Origin: Pseudomonas sp. S06B 330
GTDB lineage: Bacteria; Pseudomonadota; Gammaproteobacteria; Pseudomonadales; Pseudomonadaceae
Assembly (NCBI RefSeq): GCF_002845275.2
Contig: NZ_CP088149.1
Coordinates: 1,484,501 to 1,548,500 of the forward strand
Direction of reading: 5' to 3'
DNA: 64,000 nucleotides
Shown here: one piece after another, positions 53,023 through 62,872 of the stretch
Layout of the letters: every line of letters starts with the position of its first letter
Numbering within the stretch: the first letter of the stretch is position 1
Made by a program: the position numbers and the translations under genes
The notes under the pieces: generated by a model
Database searches by the model: none
What the model was told of the DNA's origin: nothing
The model's input: the letters and a program-made list of their open reading frames with translations, nothing else

Positions 53023-53099
53023 ATCGCTTCGTCGGCAAGGCCGACTCCCACAGGATTTGTGCTGACTCTGTCCATGTGGGAGCCGGCCTTGCCGGCGAT
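53023..53099. repeat. REPIN, GCCGGCAAG-CGGCTCCCAC family
   Basis: ATCGCTTCGTCGGCAAGGCC on the left and GGCCTTGCCGGCGAT on the right, inverted with CCCACA / TGTGGG inside. It separates the solute-binding protein gene from the rest of the operon. Confidence 0.88.
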
Positions 53100-53134
53100 T
53101 GAGGACGCTGGGATTTCCCTGGCGCCCCGAAGCC

Positions 53135-54199
53135 TCACTCCATCTCGATAATCACTTGCTCTTGCCACATCTGCGGTAGTTTCTTGGAGGTCGCTTCCCA
53201 GGCCGCGGCATCCTTGATCGGCTGCACCGCCTTGTATTGCTCGTTCGGCAGCAGCTTGGCCTGCACATCAGCCGGCAGCGTCAGGTGTTCGGCACGGATC
53301 GGCCGGGCGTGACCGATCGCCAGGTTGGTCTGCCCGGCATCGCTGAAGATGTACTCACGGGTCAGTTTGGCCGCGTTGGGGTTTTTGGCGTACTTGTTGA
53401 TGATGGTGGTGTAGCCGGAAATCACCGAGCCGTCCGACGGGATCAATACTTCAAAACGATTTGGGTCGATCTGCTGGCGGTAGCTCAGGCCGTTGAAGTC
53501 CCAGACCACACCGACTTCGATCTCACCCTTTTCCAGGGTCTGGATGGTCGGGTTGGCCAGCGACAGGCGCTTCTGCTGGGCCAGTTTGGTGAACAGTTGC
53601 AGGCCCGGCTCAATGTTTTTCTCATCACCCTTGTAGGCAATGGCGGCAGCCAGTACGCCGTTGGCGGCCTGGGCGGCGGTACCAACGTCGCCAATGGCCA
53701 CCTTGTATTTGCCTTTTTCCAGGTCATGCCAGGTTTTCGGCATGTCCGCTTCCTTGACCAACTGCTTGTTGATGATGAAAGCAATGGAGCCGGTGTAGGC
53801 CAGCGCCCAGTGGCCATCCTTGTCTTTGGCCCAGGCCGGGATCTGCTCCCAGGTGCTCGGCTTGTATGGCTGGGTCACACCTTTGGCCACGGCGATGGGG
53901 CCGAAGGCGGCGCCGACGTCACCGATGTCGGCGCTGGCGTTGTCTTTCTCGGCATCGAACTTGGCCACTTCCTGGGCCGAGCTCATGTCGGTGTCCATGT
54001 GTTTGAGGCCGTATTTTTTCGCCAGGTCCTCCCAGGTGCCTTTCCAGTTGGCCCAGGCATCGGGCATGCCCACGCTGTTGACGGCGCCTTCCTTGCGGGC
54101 GGCGTCCTCGAGGGCCTTGAGGTCGGTGTCGGCGGCCATGGCCGATGTGCACAGGGCGATGGTCGAGCCTAGCAGTGATGCCAGAAAAAGGTGTTTCAT
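53135..54199 (-). CDS. ABC transporter periplasmic solute-binding protein
   Basis: A 354-residue family 1 binding protein with signal peptide MKHLFLASLLGSTIALCTSAMA-AD. Segments WALAYTGSIAFIINKQLVKEADMPKTWHDLEKGKYK and EVGVVWDFNGLSYRQQ are typical of the PhnS/FbpA/PotD fold. AAGGAG precedes the ATG. It is first in the importer operon, with a REPIN after it, a place where such elements often adjust expression ratios. The ligand is not known. Confidence 0.88.
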   Translation of the reverse strand: MKHLFLASLLGSTIALCTSAMAADTDLKALEDAARKEGAVNSVGMPDAWANWKGTWEDLAKKYGLKHMDTDMSSAQEVAKFDAEKDNASADIGDVGAAFGPIAVAKGVTQPYKPSTWEQIPAWAKDKDGHWALAYTGSIAFIINKQLVKEADMPKTWHDLEKGKYKVAIGDVGTAAQAANGVLAAAIAYKGDEKNIEPGLQLFTKLAQQKRLSLANPTIQTLEKGEIEVGVVWDFNGLSYRQQIDPNRFEVLIPSDGSVISGYTTIINKYAKNPNAAKLTREYIFSDAGQTNLAIGHARPIRAEHLTLPADVQAKLLPNEQYKAVQPIKDAAAWEATSKKLPQMWQEQVIIEME

Positions 54200-54488
54200 C
54201 CGAAGCTCCTTGGTGGGTGCCTTGCAAACGCGAAGTGGTGTTGGACGTCGTTGCGATTCGGTTGGTCTAGGTCAGCAATACCCGAGCCAAGGTAGGTCTG
54301 TAGCATGACAATTTGATGTCGATGCCGGCTCCCGGCCATGGTCTGCGCCCCTGAAAATCAAGCGTAGACCAGGTTGGCTGTCATCTGGCGTTCATCTGTG
54401 TTGCCTAGGCTTGCACTATTCTCATAGCCCTGAAGGCGCCAATAGTGCGCGCTGCCGGTGCTGGACTAGTCCAGATAGGTAACCTTTG

Positions 54489-55202
54489 ATGCAACCACTG
54501 CCACCGCGAGCAGTAACAGCTATCTGCCATGCCCTGCAGGAGCAAATCGAACACGGCTTACTCTTGCCCGGCGGCAAGTTGCCGGCTGAGCGCAAGTTGA
54601 GCGAGGTGTTCGACACCACGCGCATCACCTTGCGCGAAGCGTTGGTGCAACTGGAGGCGCGCGGGCTGATTTACCGTGAGGAGCGGCGTGGCTGGTTCGT
54701 GGCGCCCGAGCGCCTGACCTACGACCTGATCGAACGCAGCCATTTTCACGCCATGGTCCGTGCCCAGGGCCGTGAAGCCTCTACGCAGCTGTTGTCGGCG
54801 CGGCTTCAGCCGGCAGCGGCCAGTGTGTGCGCGCGCTTGCAGTTACCGGCGTTATCCAGCGTGATCCAGGTGTGTCGTTTGCGCAGAATCGATGGGCGGG
54901 CGGTGTTGTATGCCGAGCACTACCTGAATCCCGAGTATTTCCCCGGCATACTTGAGCACGACTTGAGCCAGTCGCTGACCGAGCTCTATCAGCGGCACTA
55001 CGCGATTCACTATGGGCGGGTGCGGTTCGAGATCCTGCCCACGGCATTACCGGTGGCCGCCGCCCTGGCGCTGAAGGTGTCCGCAGGCAGCCCGGGCTTG
55101 CACATCACCCGGGTCAACAGCGACCAGCAGGGCCGGCTGATCGACTGTGACCTTGAGTATTGGCGTCACGATGCAATCCGCATCAAGGCCGAGGCCGGTT
55201 AG
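54489..55202 (+). CDS. GntR-family regulator with UTRA domain (PhnR-like)
   Basis: A 237-residue regulator. The N-terminal GntR helix-turn-helix reads LLPGGKLPAERKLSEVFDTTRITLREALVQLEARGLI. The UTRA ligand domain (about residues 95-235) has VIQVCRLRRIDGRAVLYAEHYLNPEYFPG. It is divergent from the solute-binding protein gene, so it should control the importer and sense its substrate or a product. ATG 54489 is preferred to a TTG one codon earlier. Its end overlaps the convergent mscS-type gene by four bases. Confidence 0.87.
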   Translation: MQPLPPRAVTAICHALQEQIEHGLLLPGGKLPAERKLSEVFDTTRITLREALVQLEARGLIYREERRGWFVAPERLTYDLIERSHFHAMVRAQGREASTQLLSARLQPAAASVCARLQLPALSSVIQVCRLRRIDGRAVLYAEHYLNPEYFPGILEHDLSQSLTELYQRHYAIHYGRVRFEILPTALPVAAALALKVSAGSPGLHITRVNSDQQGRLIDCDLEYWRHDAIRIKAEAG

Positions 55203-57355
55203 CGCTTGGCTTCGGTTTCACTCAATGGCGTGCCGGCGCCAGCGGTAATCACCTGCACGCTCAGGCGCGGGGTTGCCAGGTCCAGCCCAGCTTCATCCAG
55301 CTGACGCTTGAGGGCCAGGTTAAACGCCCGCGACACTTCCCATTGGCGGATGGGCGCGGTCTTGAAGCGGGCGCGCAAGATCGCCGAGCCCGACTCGAAG
55401 CTTTCCACCCCTTGCAGCTCCAGCGGCGACCAGATGATTCGGCGCATCAACGGGTCGTTGCGCAGCTTTTGGCCGACATCGCGAATCAGGCTGATGGCCT
55501 GGTCGATGTTCATGCTGTGCGGAATCGCCACACGGAAGATCGCGTAGCCAAATTCGCGGGAGTAGTTCTTGATGCTCTTGATTTCACTGAACGGGATAGT
55601 GTGGACGATGCCGTCGATATCGCGCAGGCGCACGGTGCGGATGGTCAAACCCTCGACCGTACCCAGGTGGCCGCCGACATCGACATAGTCATCGATGGCC
55701 AGGGAGTCTTCGATGATGATGAACAGGCCGGTGATCAAGTCGGCCACCAGAGATTGGGCGCCGAAACCGATGGCCAGGCCGATCACACCGGCACCGGCCA
55801 GCAGCGGCGTGACGTTCATGCCCATGTTGGCCAGGGCAACGATCACCGCAATGATGAAAATAGCCACGAACAGCACATTGCGGATCAGCGGCATCATGGT
55901 CTGCGCGCGGGTGTTGGCCGGGCCTTTGCGCGAGCGGGTGAGGGCATGGTGCACGGCGGTGTCGGCGAGAATCCACACCAGCCAGGCGGCAATCAGGGTG
56001 CCGGCCAGGCCGAGCAAGCGCACGGCTACTTCATGGCCTTCGCCTTCGGCAAAGCCGATCAGCGAAAAGCCCCAGACGCGCAGGCCCAGCTCGACGAACA
56101 GCAACCAAATGAACATGTGGATCAGTGTGTAGACGAAGTTGCGCAGGCGTTCGCTGTACACCGCGTGACGGCGGTTGGCACGTTGCGGTTTGAGCCCTTG
56201 GCGGCGCACCAGGCCATTGATGACCATGCACAGGATCAGCAGCACCGTGCACATCAGTGACTGGCGCAGGGCGGTGCTGGTGTCGCCGGCGGAAATAAAG
56301 GTTGCGATCAGCGAGATCGCCACCAGCACCAGCGCCGGCAGGTACCAGAAGGTGCCGAGAATTTCGATGGTGTCACTCAACGCCCGTCGGGTCAGGCGCC
56401 GGGACAGCGGCTGGTTGCGGATCAGGTGGGCGATTGGCCGACGGAAACGCAGGATGAACAGGCCAGTGGACAGCCCCGCGAGGATATTGGCCAGGGTCGC
56501 CAGGGTATGGGCCAGATGATCGCCAAGCGCGCTGGCCATGCGTGGGTCGTTCATGGCCTCACCGAAGGCGGCGAAGCTGCCAATCAGCCACAACGGCCGG
56601 AAGGCTTGGTGCCGAAGAATGTGCAAGGCGCGATGACGGTGTGGGCCGTCGAGCAGGGAAAAGGCAATGACACAGATCGCCGAGAAGCAAGTGCCGACCA
56701 CCAGGGCATAGGCCAGGACCATGGCCATCGACTTGCCCAGTGAGAAGGGCAGGGCAAAGCTGAGGTACACCGTGATCACCAGCGCCACCAGCCACGGTCC
56801 AAGCTTGCGCAGAGCAAAACGCACCAGGTCCCAGGTGCGTGGGTGCTGGGGCAACTCTTCACTCAAGCCAAAGCGCAGCCGCACCTGATGGCTGACCCAG
56901 TTCAAGGCGTAGGCCAGCAGGCTCCAGAGGGCGATGATGGCGGCGAAACCGAACAGGATCGGTGGCCACTCCTGCAGGGGGACCAGGCGGGCATTGAGCT
57001 CGATCTGCGCCAGATCAAGCTCGCGGCTCCAGCGCGTGAGCGGGCTGGCATCGCCACTGAACTGCTTTTCCAGCTCAGCGAAGGTGCTGCCGATCAGCCC
57101 AAGCACCCCTTGCTCGGTCGCGGGCTGGGCTTGTTTGGTACTGTCGCGTAGCTTTTTCAGGTCGGCCAGCAGCTTGCTGCGTTGCTGGTCGTTTTCCAGG
57201 GTCTTGATCACTTCGTCCAGCGACTGGCCCAGCGGCACGGTGGCCTCGGGCTGCGCCTTGCTGCCACCGAGCAGGCTCGGCAGGCCGGCGGCGTGAGCCG
57301 GGGCCAAAGTAAACAACGCCAGGAATAGAGCTAAAACGCGGAAAAAGGCAGGCAC
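55199..57355 (-). CDS. MscS-family mechanosensitive channel (YbiO-like)
   Basis: A 718-residue protein. A signal peptide and a periplasmic coiled region (about 25-115) precede some ten membrane segments. The last one is the MscS pore helix (LLAGAGVIGLAIGFGAQSLVADLITGLFIIIEDSLAIDDYVDVGG), followed by the beta and alpha-beta cytoplasmic domains. Long MscS homologues like YbiO and MscK open under membrane tension to release solutes in osmotic down-shock. It follows a small membrane protein gene on the same strand. Confidence 0.9.
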   Translation of the reverse strand: MPAFFRVLALFLALFTLAPAHAAGLPSLLGGSKAQPEATVPLGQSLDEVIKTLENDQQRSKLLADLKKLRDSTKQAQPATEQGVLGLIGSTFAELEKQFSGDASPLTRWSRELDLAQIELNARLVPLQEWPPILFGFAAIIALWSLLAYALNWVSHQVRLRFGLSEELPQHPRTWDLVRFALRKLGPWLVALVITVYLSFALPFSLGKSMAMVLAYALVVGTCFSAICVIAFSLLDGPHRHRALHILRHQAFRPLWLIGSFAAFGEAMNDPRMASALGDHLAHTLATLANILAGLSTGLFILRFRRPIAHLIRNQPLSRRLTRRALSDTIEILGTFWYLPALVLVAISLIATFISAGDTSTALRQSLMCTVLLILCMVINGLVRRQGLKPQRANRRHAVYSERLRNFVYTLIHMFIWLLFVELGLRVWGFSLIGFAEGEGHEVAVRLLGLAGTLIAAWLVWILADTAVHHALTRSRKGPANTRAQTMMPLIRNVLFVAIFIIAVIVALANMGMNVTPLLAGAGVIGLAIGFGAQSLVADLITGLFIIIEDSLAIDDYVDVGGHLGTVEGLTIRTVRLRDIDGIVHTIPFSEIKSIKNYSREFGYAIFRVAIPHSMNIDQAISLIRDVGQKLRNDPLMRRIIWSPLELQGVESFESGSAILRARFKTAPIRQWEVSRAFNLALKRQLDEAGLDLATPRLSVQVITAGAGTPLSETEAKR

Positions 57356-57403
57356 CGGACAATCAACCTCAAAACGATCAATCGCCCGAGTGTAGTGTAT
57401 TTG

Positions 57404-57568
57404 TCAGTTGAGTTTCTCGAGGATCTTCCAGCACATGATGCCAATCATTCCGAGGGTACCGATCCACATCATGAACACGCCGATATTGCGGTCGCGCATG
57501 TTGAAACCCACGGTCAGCAGAATCAGGCCGGCAATGACGGGGAGGAAGAGGGATTGAAAAGCTGACAT
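57404..57568 (-). CDS. Small two-helix membrane protein
   Basis: A 54-residue protein starting MSAFQSLFLPVIAGLILL and ending WKILEKLN, with two hydrophobic helices joined by the charged turn NMRDRNIG. AAGGA lies nine bases before the ATG and codon use is normal. It is 48 bases upstream of the mechanosensitive channel gene on the same strand and may be co-transcribed. It is too short for many gene finders. Function is unknown. Confidence 0.65.
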   Translation of the reverse strand: MSAFQSLFLPVIAGLILLTVGFNMRDRNIGVFMMWIGTLGMIGIMCWKILEKLN

Positions 57569-57666
57569 GCGGCAAGGTCCTTGGATTCGAGTTTATGCTG
57601 CAAGCATAGCGGTAATCGCTTGCGAGGAGACTGATCGGGGTCAGGGTGACTGGCGTTGCTGGCCTC

Positions 57667-57724
57667 ATTGCTGGCAAGGCCGGCTCCCCGTTGAACCACT
57701 GTGGGAACCGGTCTTGCCGGCGAT
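57667..57724. repeat. REPIN, GCCGGCAAG family
   Basis: ATTGCTGGCAAGGCCGGCTC on the left and GGTCTTGCCGGCGAT on the right, inverted, between apeB and the small membrane protein gene. Confidence 0.85.
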
Positions 57725-57739
57725 GCCGGCACCGCGAAA

Positions 57740-59029
57740 TTACGGCAAGTCGCGGCTGCGATAGAACGCGGTCAGCACCTTGACCAGATGCGCCAGGTCT
57801 TCGCTGCCGCACAGTTCGCGGATCGAGTGCATGGCGAAGGTCGGCAGGCCGATATCGACCGTACGCACGCCCAGGTGGCTGGCGGTGATCGGGCCGATGG
57901 TTGAGCCGCACCCCATGTCGCTGCGCACCACAAAGCTTTGCACCGGCACTTCTTCGGCCATGCACAGGTGGCGGAAGAAGCCAGCGGTCTCGCTGTTGGT
58001 GGCGTAGCGCTGGTTGTTGTTGACCTTGATCACAGGCCCTGCATTGAGCTTGGGACCATGGTTGGCGTCGTGCTTGTCGGCATAGTTGGGGTGCACACCG
58101 TGGGCGTTGTCAGCCGAGACCAGCAGCGAACGCTGGATCGCACGGACGAAGTCGTCACCTTCGGGCAGCAGGCGGCGCAGGGTCTGCTCGAGCATTGGCC
58201 CGTCGGCACCGCAGGCCGAGCAGGAGCCGACTTCTTCGTGGTCGTTGCACACCAGCACACAGGTTTCGTCGCTGTCGGCGTTGAGCAAGGCCTGCAGGCC
58301 GGCGTAGCAAGACAGCAGGTTGTCCAGGCGGGCACCGGCGATGAACTCACCGTGCAGGCCGATCAGGGCGGCGCTCTGGGTATCGTAGAAGCTCAGCTCG
58401 TAATCCAGCACCACATCGGCATTCAGGCCATGCTCGCGGGCCAACTGATCGGTGAGCAGGGCGCGGAAGTCGACGCGCTCGTCCCCGGCGACTTGCGCAA
58501 GGATCGGTGGCAGTTCGGTCTGCGGGTTGATCGCCCAACCTTCGTTGGCCGTGCGGTTGAGGTGGATCGCCAGGTTGGGGATGACAGCGATCGGCAGCTT
58601 GAAGTCGACCAGTTGGCTCTCGACCTTGCCGTCACGGCGGAAAGTGACCCGTCCAGCCAGCGACAGGTCGCGGTCGAACCAAGGGGCGAGCAGCGCCCCC
58701 CCGTAGACTTCCACGCCCAGCTGCCAGAAACCGTGGCGCTGCAGCTCAGGTTGCGGTTTGACCCGCAGGCATGGGCTGTCGGTATGGGCGCCAACCAGGC
58801 GAATGCCATCGAGCAACGGCGAATGACGGCCGAGCTTGAAGGCGATGATCGAGGAGTCGTTGCGGGTCAGGTAGTAGCGACCGCCGGCCACGGTGGCCCA
58901 ACTGTCGCGCTCGTCCAGGCGCTGGTAACCGGCGGCTTCCAGGCGTTGGGCCAGGGCAGCGGTGGCGTGGAACGGCGTAGGGGAGGCCTTGAGAAAGTCG
59001 ATCAGGCCTTGATTCAGTGCATCGCGCAT
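57740..59029 (-). CDS. apeB: M18-family aspartyl aminopeptidase
   Basis: A 429-residue cytoplasmic di-zinc peptidase. Metal and catalytic motifs are visible in [47 protein letters not shown] and the C-terminal [14 protein letters not shown]18 enzymes remove N-terminal acidic residues from peptides and form dodecameric cages. GGAGTG lies just before the ATG. It is flanked by two REPINs, so it is probably a single-gene unit. Confidence 0.94.
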   Translation of the reverse strand: MRDALNQGLIDFLKASPTPFHATAALAQRLEAAGYQRLDERDSWATVAGGRYYLTRNDSSIIAFKLGRHSPLLDGIRLVGAHTDSPCLRVKPQPELQRHGFWQLGVEVYGGALLAPWFDRDLSLAGRVTFRRDGKVESQLVDFKLPIAVIPNLAIHLNRTANEGWAINPQTELPPILAQVAGDERVDFRALLTDQLAREHGLNADVVLDYELSFYDTQSAALIGLHGEFIAGARLDNLLSCYAGLQALLNADSDETCVLVCNDHEEVGSCSACGADGPMLEQTLRRLLPEGDDFVRAIQRSLLVSADNAHGVHPNYADKHDANHGPKLNAGPVIKVNNNQRYATNSETAGFFRHLCMAEEVPVQSFVVRSDMGCGSTIGPITASHLGVRTVDIGLPTFAMHSIRELCGSEDLAHLVKVLTAFYRSRDLP

Positions 59030-59093
59030 AGGTCACTCCAGACAGCAGTGGCGCGAGTTTAGCGTACTTGGCTGGGGTTTTGTGTGGGCCCTA

Positions 59094-59142
59094 ATCGCCG
59101 CCAAGGCCGGCAGTACCTGGGGGAGCCGGCCTTGCCGGCGAT
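59094..59142. repeat. REPIN, GCCGGCAAG family, short form
   Basis: ATCGCCGCCAAGGCCGGC and GCCGGCCTTGCCGGCGAT form an inverted pair with a short centre, between apeB and rluA. Confidence 0.85.
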
Positions 59143-59159
59143 AGAGGCGCCGCGCAGCC

Positions 59160-59795
59160 TCAGAACGGCGCCGGACACTCGAAGCGCAAGCGCTCCCCGG
59201 AAACCGGATGGGTAAAGCTGAGCATGCTTGCATGCAAGCACAGCCGCTCATGGGCAGCGAGGGCTTCAGGATAAGCGTACAGTCGGTCCCCCAGCAGCGG
59301 ATGACCAATCGACAGCATGTGTACGCGCAACTGGTGAGAGCGCCCGGTAATCGGCGTCAGTTCCACCCGGCAATGATCGCCACAGCGTTCCAGGATGCGC
59401 CAGAAGGTCAGGGCATGCTTGCCTTGCTCATGGTCGACCACATGGCGCGGCTTGGTCGGCGGGTCGTAGCGCAGGGGCAGGTCGATGCTGCCGCTGTCGA
59501 GCTCCGGCTGGCCCCAGCACAAGGCGGTGTAGGCTTTCTCGGTTTCCCGGTCGTGGAACTGGCGTGACAGCTCGCGGTGACTGTCGGCATCGCGGGCCAG
59601 CAGGATGATCCCAGACGTTTCCCAATCCAGTCGATGAACGATCAACGCGTCGGGATAGCCGTTTTCCTGCAGGCGGGTGATCAGGCAATCCTTGTTGTCT
59701 TCGGCGCGCCCTGGCACCGACAACAGCAGGGTCGGTTTGTTGATCACCAGAATGGCGTCATCCTCAAAGAGGACGTGAACATTGGACAGCGGCAT
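59160..59795 (-). CDS. rluA: Pseudouridine synthase RluA
   Basis: A 211-residue synthase with the catalytic aspartate in ALIVHRLDWETSG and the supporting motifs LARDADSHRELSRQF, EKAYTALCWG and ITGRSHQLRVHM. It has no S4 domain and its length fits RluA, which modifies U746 in 23S rRNA and U32 in certain tRNAs. It lies downstream of minE on the same strand, after a GC-rich hairpin. Confidence 0.92.
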   Translation of the reverse strand: MPLSNVHVLFEDDAILVINKPTLLLSVPGRAEDNKDCLITRLQENGYPDALIVHRLDWETSGIILLARDADSHRELSRQFHDRETEKAYTALCWGQPELDSGSIDLPLRYDPPTKPRHVVDHEQGKHALTFWRILERCGDHCRVELTPITGRSHQLRVHMLSIGHPLLGDRLYAYPEALAAHERLCLHASMLSFTHPVSGERLRFECPAPF

Positions 59796-59818
59796 TACGT
59801 GTTCTCTGCAAACGCCAA

Positions 59819-59868
59819 ACGGCGACGGTCAGACCCGGGCTGTAAAGCCCAGGCCCGGCCGTCGCCGT
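59819..59868 (-). terminator. GC-rich hairpin between minE and rluA
   Basis: ACGGCGACGG / CCGTCGCCGT with further pairing inside (CCCGGGCT / AGCCC...). No T run of note follows, so it may end transcription poorly or stabilise the min transcript. Confidence 0.5.
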
Positions 59869-59891
59869 GGCAGGTTACCCGTAGGCGCCGA

Positions 59892-60146
59892 TCAACGATC
59901 GGGCAGGGTGATGTTGAGTTCCAGGATCGAGCAGCTGCCCTGGTCTTCCAGAGCGACATGCACATCATCGGAGCCGATGTTGACGTACTTGCGGATCACC
60001 TCCACCAGTTCCTTCTGCAGGGCTGGCAAGTAGTCCGGAGTACTACGTTGGCCGCGTTCGTGCGCCACGATGATCTGTAGACGCTCTTTCGCGACCGACG
60101 CGGTGCTTACTTTTTTGCTGGCACGAAAGAAGTCAAAAAGGTTCAT
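59892..60146 (-). CDS. minE: Cell division topological specificity factor MinE
   Basis: An 84-residue MinE. The N-terminal membrane-targeting and anti-MinCD part is [31 protein letters not shown], followed by the dimerising beta domain. It drives MinD off the membrane and so makes the Min proteins oscillate, placing division at mid-cell. It starts three bases after the minD stop. Confidence 0.97.
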   Translation of the reverse strand: MNLFDFFRASKKVSTASVAKERLQIIVAHERGQRSTPDYLPALQKELVEVIRKYVNIGSDDVHVALEDQGSCSILELNITLPDR

Positions 60147-60149
60147 TGG

Positions 60150-60962
60150 TTAGTTGCCTCCAAACAGGCGCTCGAAGAATCCCTTCTTCTTCACATCAAG
60201 GAACCGATGTTCCACATTTTTACCCAACAGGCGGTCAACGGTATCGCTGTAGGCCTGGCCCGCGTCGCTCTGGTCGTCGAGAATCACCGGTACGCCCTGG
60301 TTGGATGCCTTGAGCACCGCCTGGGATTCCGGGATCACGCCGAGCAGGGCAACCGAGAGGATCTCTTTGACGTCTTCGACGCCAAGCATTTCGCCCTGGC
60401 TCACGCGCTCTGGATGGTAGCGGGTGATCAGCAGGTGTTCTTTGATCGGGTCTTCGTTACGCTCGGCGCGGCGCGATTTGCTGGCCAGCAGGCCGAGCAT
60501 GCGGTCCGAGTCACGTACCGAGGACACTTCAGGGTTGGTCACGACGATGGCCTCGTCGGCGAAGTACATCGCCAGGTGGGCACCTTTCTCGATACCGGCC
60601 GGGGAGTCGCAGACCACGTACTCGAAGTCTTCCTTGAGCTGCATCAGGACCTTTTCCACGCCATCCTGGGTCAGCGCGTCCTTGTCACGGGTCTGGCTGG
60701 CGGCCAGCACGTAAAGGTTCTCAAGGCGCTTGTCCTTGATCAGAGCCTGCTGCAGGTTGGCTTCGCCGTTGACGACGTTGACGAAGTCGTACACCACGCG
60801 GCGTTCGCAGCCCATGATCAGGTCGAGGTTACGCAGGCCGACGTCGAAGTCGACGATGACGGTCTTGTGACCACGCAGTGCGAGGCCGGTACCAATAGCG
60901 GCGCTGGTGGTGGTCTTACCCACACCACCCTTGCCGGATGTAACCACGAGAATCTTGGCCAA
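60150..60962 (-). CDS. minD: Septum site-determining ATPase MinD
   Basis: A 270-residue ATPase with the deviant Walker A motif GKGGVGKTT near the start and the C-terminal amphipathic membrane-binding helix (KKGFFERLFGGN). It recruits MinC to the membrane and is released by MinE. It is the middle gene of minCDE, about 100 bases after minC. Confidence 0.97.
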   Translation of the reverse strand: MAKILVVTSGKGGVGKTTTSAAIGTGLALRGHKTVIVDFDVGLRNLDLIMGCERRVVYDFVNVVNGEANLQQALIKDKRLENLYVLAASQTRDKDALTQDGVEKVLMQLKEDFEYVVCDSPAGIEKGAHLAMYFADEAIVVTNPEVSSVRDSDRMLGLLASKSRRAERNEDPIKEHLLITRYHPERVSQGEMLGVEDVKEILSVALLGVIPESQAVLKASNQGVPVILDDQSDAGQAYSDTVDRLLGKNVEHRFLDVKKKGFFERLFGGN

Positions 60963-61060
60963 GGTGTATCACCCCTAATGAAAAAGGACGTTGAGTCCCA
61001 AAAAATACTAAAAACGGCAACATCGGAAAAAGTTGCGCGGAAAATGGCGGCAAGTATCCG

Positions 61061-61816
61061 TTAAAGACGGGTGATGTTCAACACGTCACCAGACAGGCTG
61101 ATCTGTACGCCAGTCCCCCACAGCGGATCACGGCGCAGGTCTTCGGAGACCTTGTACTGGCCGGCGATCGAGACCATCTCGGCTGTCAACTGCTGGCAGA
61201 AGATGCGTGCCCGGGTATTGCCCTTGATCCCGGCCAGCGCCCGTCCACGCATGGCACCGTACACATGGATGTTGCCATCGGCGAGAAGTTCCGCGCCGGG
61301 GCTGACCGATGACACCACGACCAGATCGCCACCTTGGGCGTAGATTTGCTGGCCACCACGTACAGGCGTGGTGATGATTTTGGTCGGCTTGATGGCTGGT
61401 TCAGGGGCTGGCGCCGGTGGCGGTGGCGGTGCAGGCTCTGCCTTCTTCACTTCCGGCTCAGGTTCGACCGGCCGCTCACGCGCGCCGGACGGTGGCAGCA
61501 CCGGCAGATCGATGGCAATGGCTGCGGCGATGTCTTCGATACGGCTGGCACGAATGGCCAGGGTGCGCAGGCCATGATGGCGGCAGACGCGCATCAGCCC
61601 GGGCAGATCGATGGGACCTTCACCTGGCGGCAGCTTGTCCAGGGCCAGCACCAGCGGCGTGTTGCTGAAAAAATTCGGCGCCTGGGCAACTTTGGCCGCC
61701 AACTGCCGGTCGAGGCCTTCGAGGTTGTTCCGGGCAAGCTCAAGCACAGTGATGGCGAGCATGCTGCCCTTGAGCTGGAACACGGGGTCTTGGTCTGGCG
61801 ATTGGGTTTGGCTCAT
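61061..61816 (-). CDS. minC: Septum site-determining protein MinC
   Basis: A 251-residue division inhibitor. The N-terminal FtsZ-binding domain ([17 protein letters not shown]...) is joined by a proline-rich linker ([14 protein letters not shown], about residues 130-145) to the beta-helical MinD-binding domain ([34 protein letters not shown]). I chose the second ATG at 61816 by comparison with other Pseudomonas MinC. An ATG three codons earlier is possible. It is divergent from lpxL. Confidence 0.96.
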   Translation of the reverse strand: MSQTQSPDQDPVFQLKGSMLAITVLELARNNLEGLDRQLAAKVAQAPNFFSNTPLVLALDKLPPGEGPIDLPGLMRVCRHHGLRTLAIRASRIEDIAAAIAIDLPVLPPSGARERPVEPEPEVKKAEPAPPPPPAPAPEPAIKPTKIITTPVRGGQQIYAQGGDLVVVSSVSPGAELLADGNIHVYGAMRGRALAGIKGNTRARIFCQQLTAEMVSIAGQYKVSEDLRRDPLWGTGVQISLSGDVLNITRL

Positions 61817-61936
61817 GGTCTGCATAGGGCGGCTTGTTACGAAAAAGTGCCCAGACTTATAACGAGAACGCCGGTTAGCCGCAACCCGTGCCGAACCGTT
61901 GTAGAATGCCCGGCCATTGTCTTTCCGGAATCTTTA

Positions 61937-62869
61937 ATGGATCGCCCGCGTTTTCGTCGTTACTTTCTGCATCCGCGCTTCTGGCCGCTGTGGCTGGGGC
62001 TGGGGCTGCTGTGGTTGATCGTGCAGCTGCCGTACCGGGTATTGCTGGTGATCGGTCGCCTGCTGGGTGCCTTGATGTACCTGGTCGCCGGTGAGCGCCG
62101 GCGTATTGCTGCGCGCAACTTGGAGCTGTGTTTTCCGGAACTACCGTCCGTCGAACGGCAGCGCTTGCTCAAGGAAAATTTCGCTTCCACCGGCATCGCC
62201 TTCTTCGAAATGGCCATGAGCTGGTGGTGGCCAAAGGCCCGCTTGGCGCGCCTGGCGCACATCGAAGGGTTGGAGCACTTGCAGGCGGCCCAGCGTGATG
62301 GGCAGGGTGCCATTCTTATGGCTTTGCACTTCACCACCCTGGAAATCGGTGCGGCCTTGCTTGGGCAGGAACACACCATCGACGGCATGTACCGTGAGCA
62401 CGGCAACCCGGTATTCGACTACATCCAGCGCCGTGGCCGTGAGCGACACAACCTTGACTCGCTGGCCGTGGAGCGTGAAGACGTGCGGGGCATGCTCAAG
62501 CTGCTGCGCGCCGGCCGCGCGATCTGGTATGCGCCGGACCAGGACTACGGCGCCAAGCAGAGTCTGTTCGTACCGCTGTTCGGTATCCAGGCGGCCACTG
62601 TGACGGCTACCACCAAGTTTGCGCGTTTGGGCAAGGCCCGGGTCATTCCGTTCACCCAGCAGCGCCTGGCGGACGGTAGCGGTTATCGCCTGGTGATCCA
62701 TCCGCCACTGGCAGATTTCCCGGGTGAGACGGAAGAAGCCGACTGCCTGCGCATCAATCGGTGGATTGAAGGGGCCTTGCGTGAATGTCCGGAGCAGTAC
62801 CTGTGGGCGCATCGACGCTTCAAGTCGCGCCCGCCCGGGGAGCCCAAGCTCTACGATAAACGGCGTTGA
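61937..62869 (+). CDS. lpxL: Lipid A biosynthesis lauroyl acyltransferase (LpxL/HtrB type)
   Basis: A 310-residue inner membrane acyltransferase. One N-terminal membrane segment (FWPLWLGLGLLWLIVQLPY), then the catalytic HX4E-type motif in ALHFTTLEIG and the WYAPDQDYGAKQSLFVPLFG segment typical of LpxL/LpxM. It adds a secondary acyl chain to the lipid A precursor. It is divergent from minC. Whether it acts as LpxL or a paralogue (LpxM or LpxP) cannot be settled from the window. Confidence 0.88.
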   Translation: MDRPRFRRYFLHPRFWPLWLGLGLLWLIVQLPYRVLLVIGRLLGALMYLVAGERRRIAARNLELCFPELPSVERQRLLKENFASTGIAFFEMAMSWWWPKARLARLAHIEGLEHLQAAQRDGQGAILMALHFTTLEIGAALLGQEHTIDGMYREHGNPVFDYIQRRGRERHNLDSLAVEREDVRGMLKLLRAGRAIWYAPDQDYGAKQSLFVPLFGIQAATVTATTKFARLGKARVIPFTQQRLADGSGYRLVIHPPLADFPGETEEADCLRINRWIEGALRECPEQYLWAHRRFKSRPPGEPKLYDKRR

Positions 62870-62872
62870 GGC

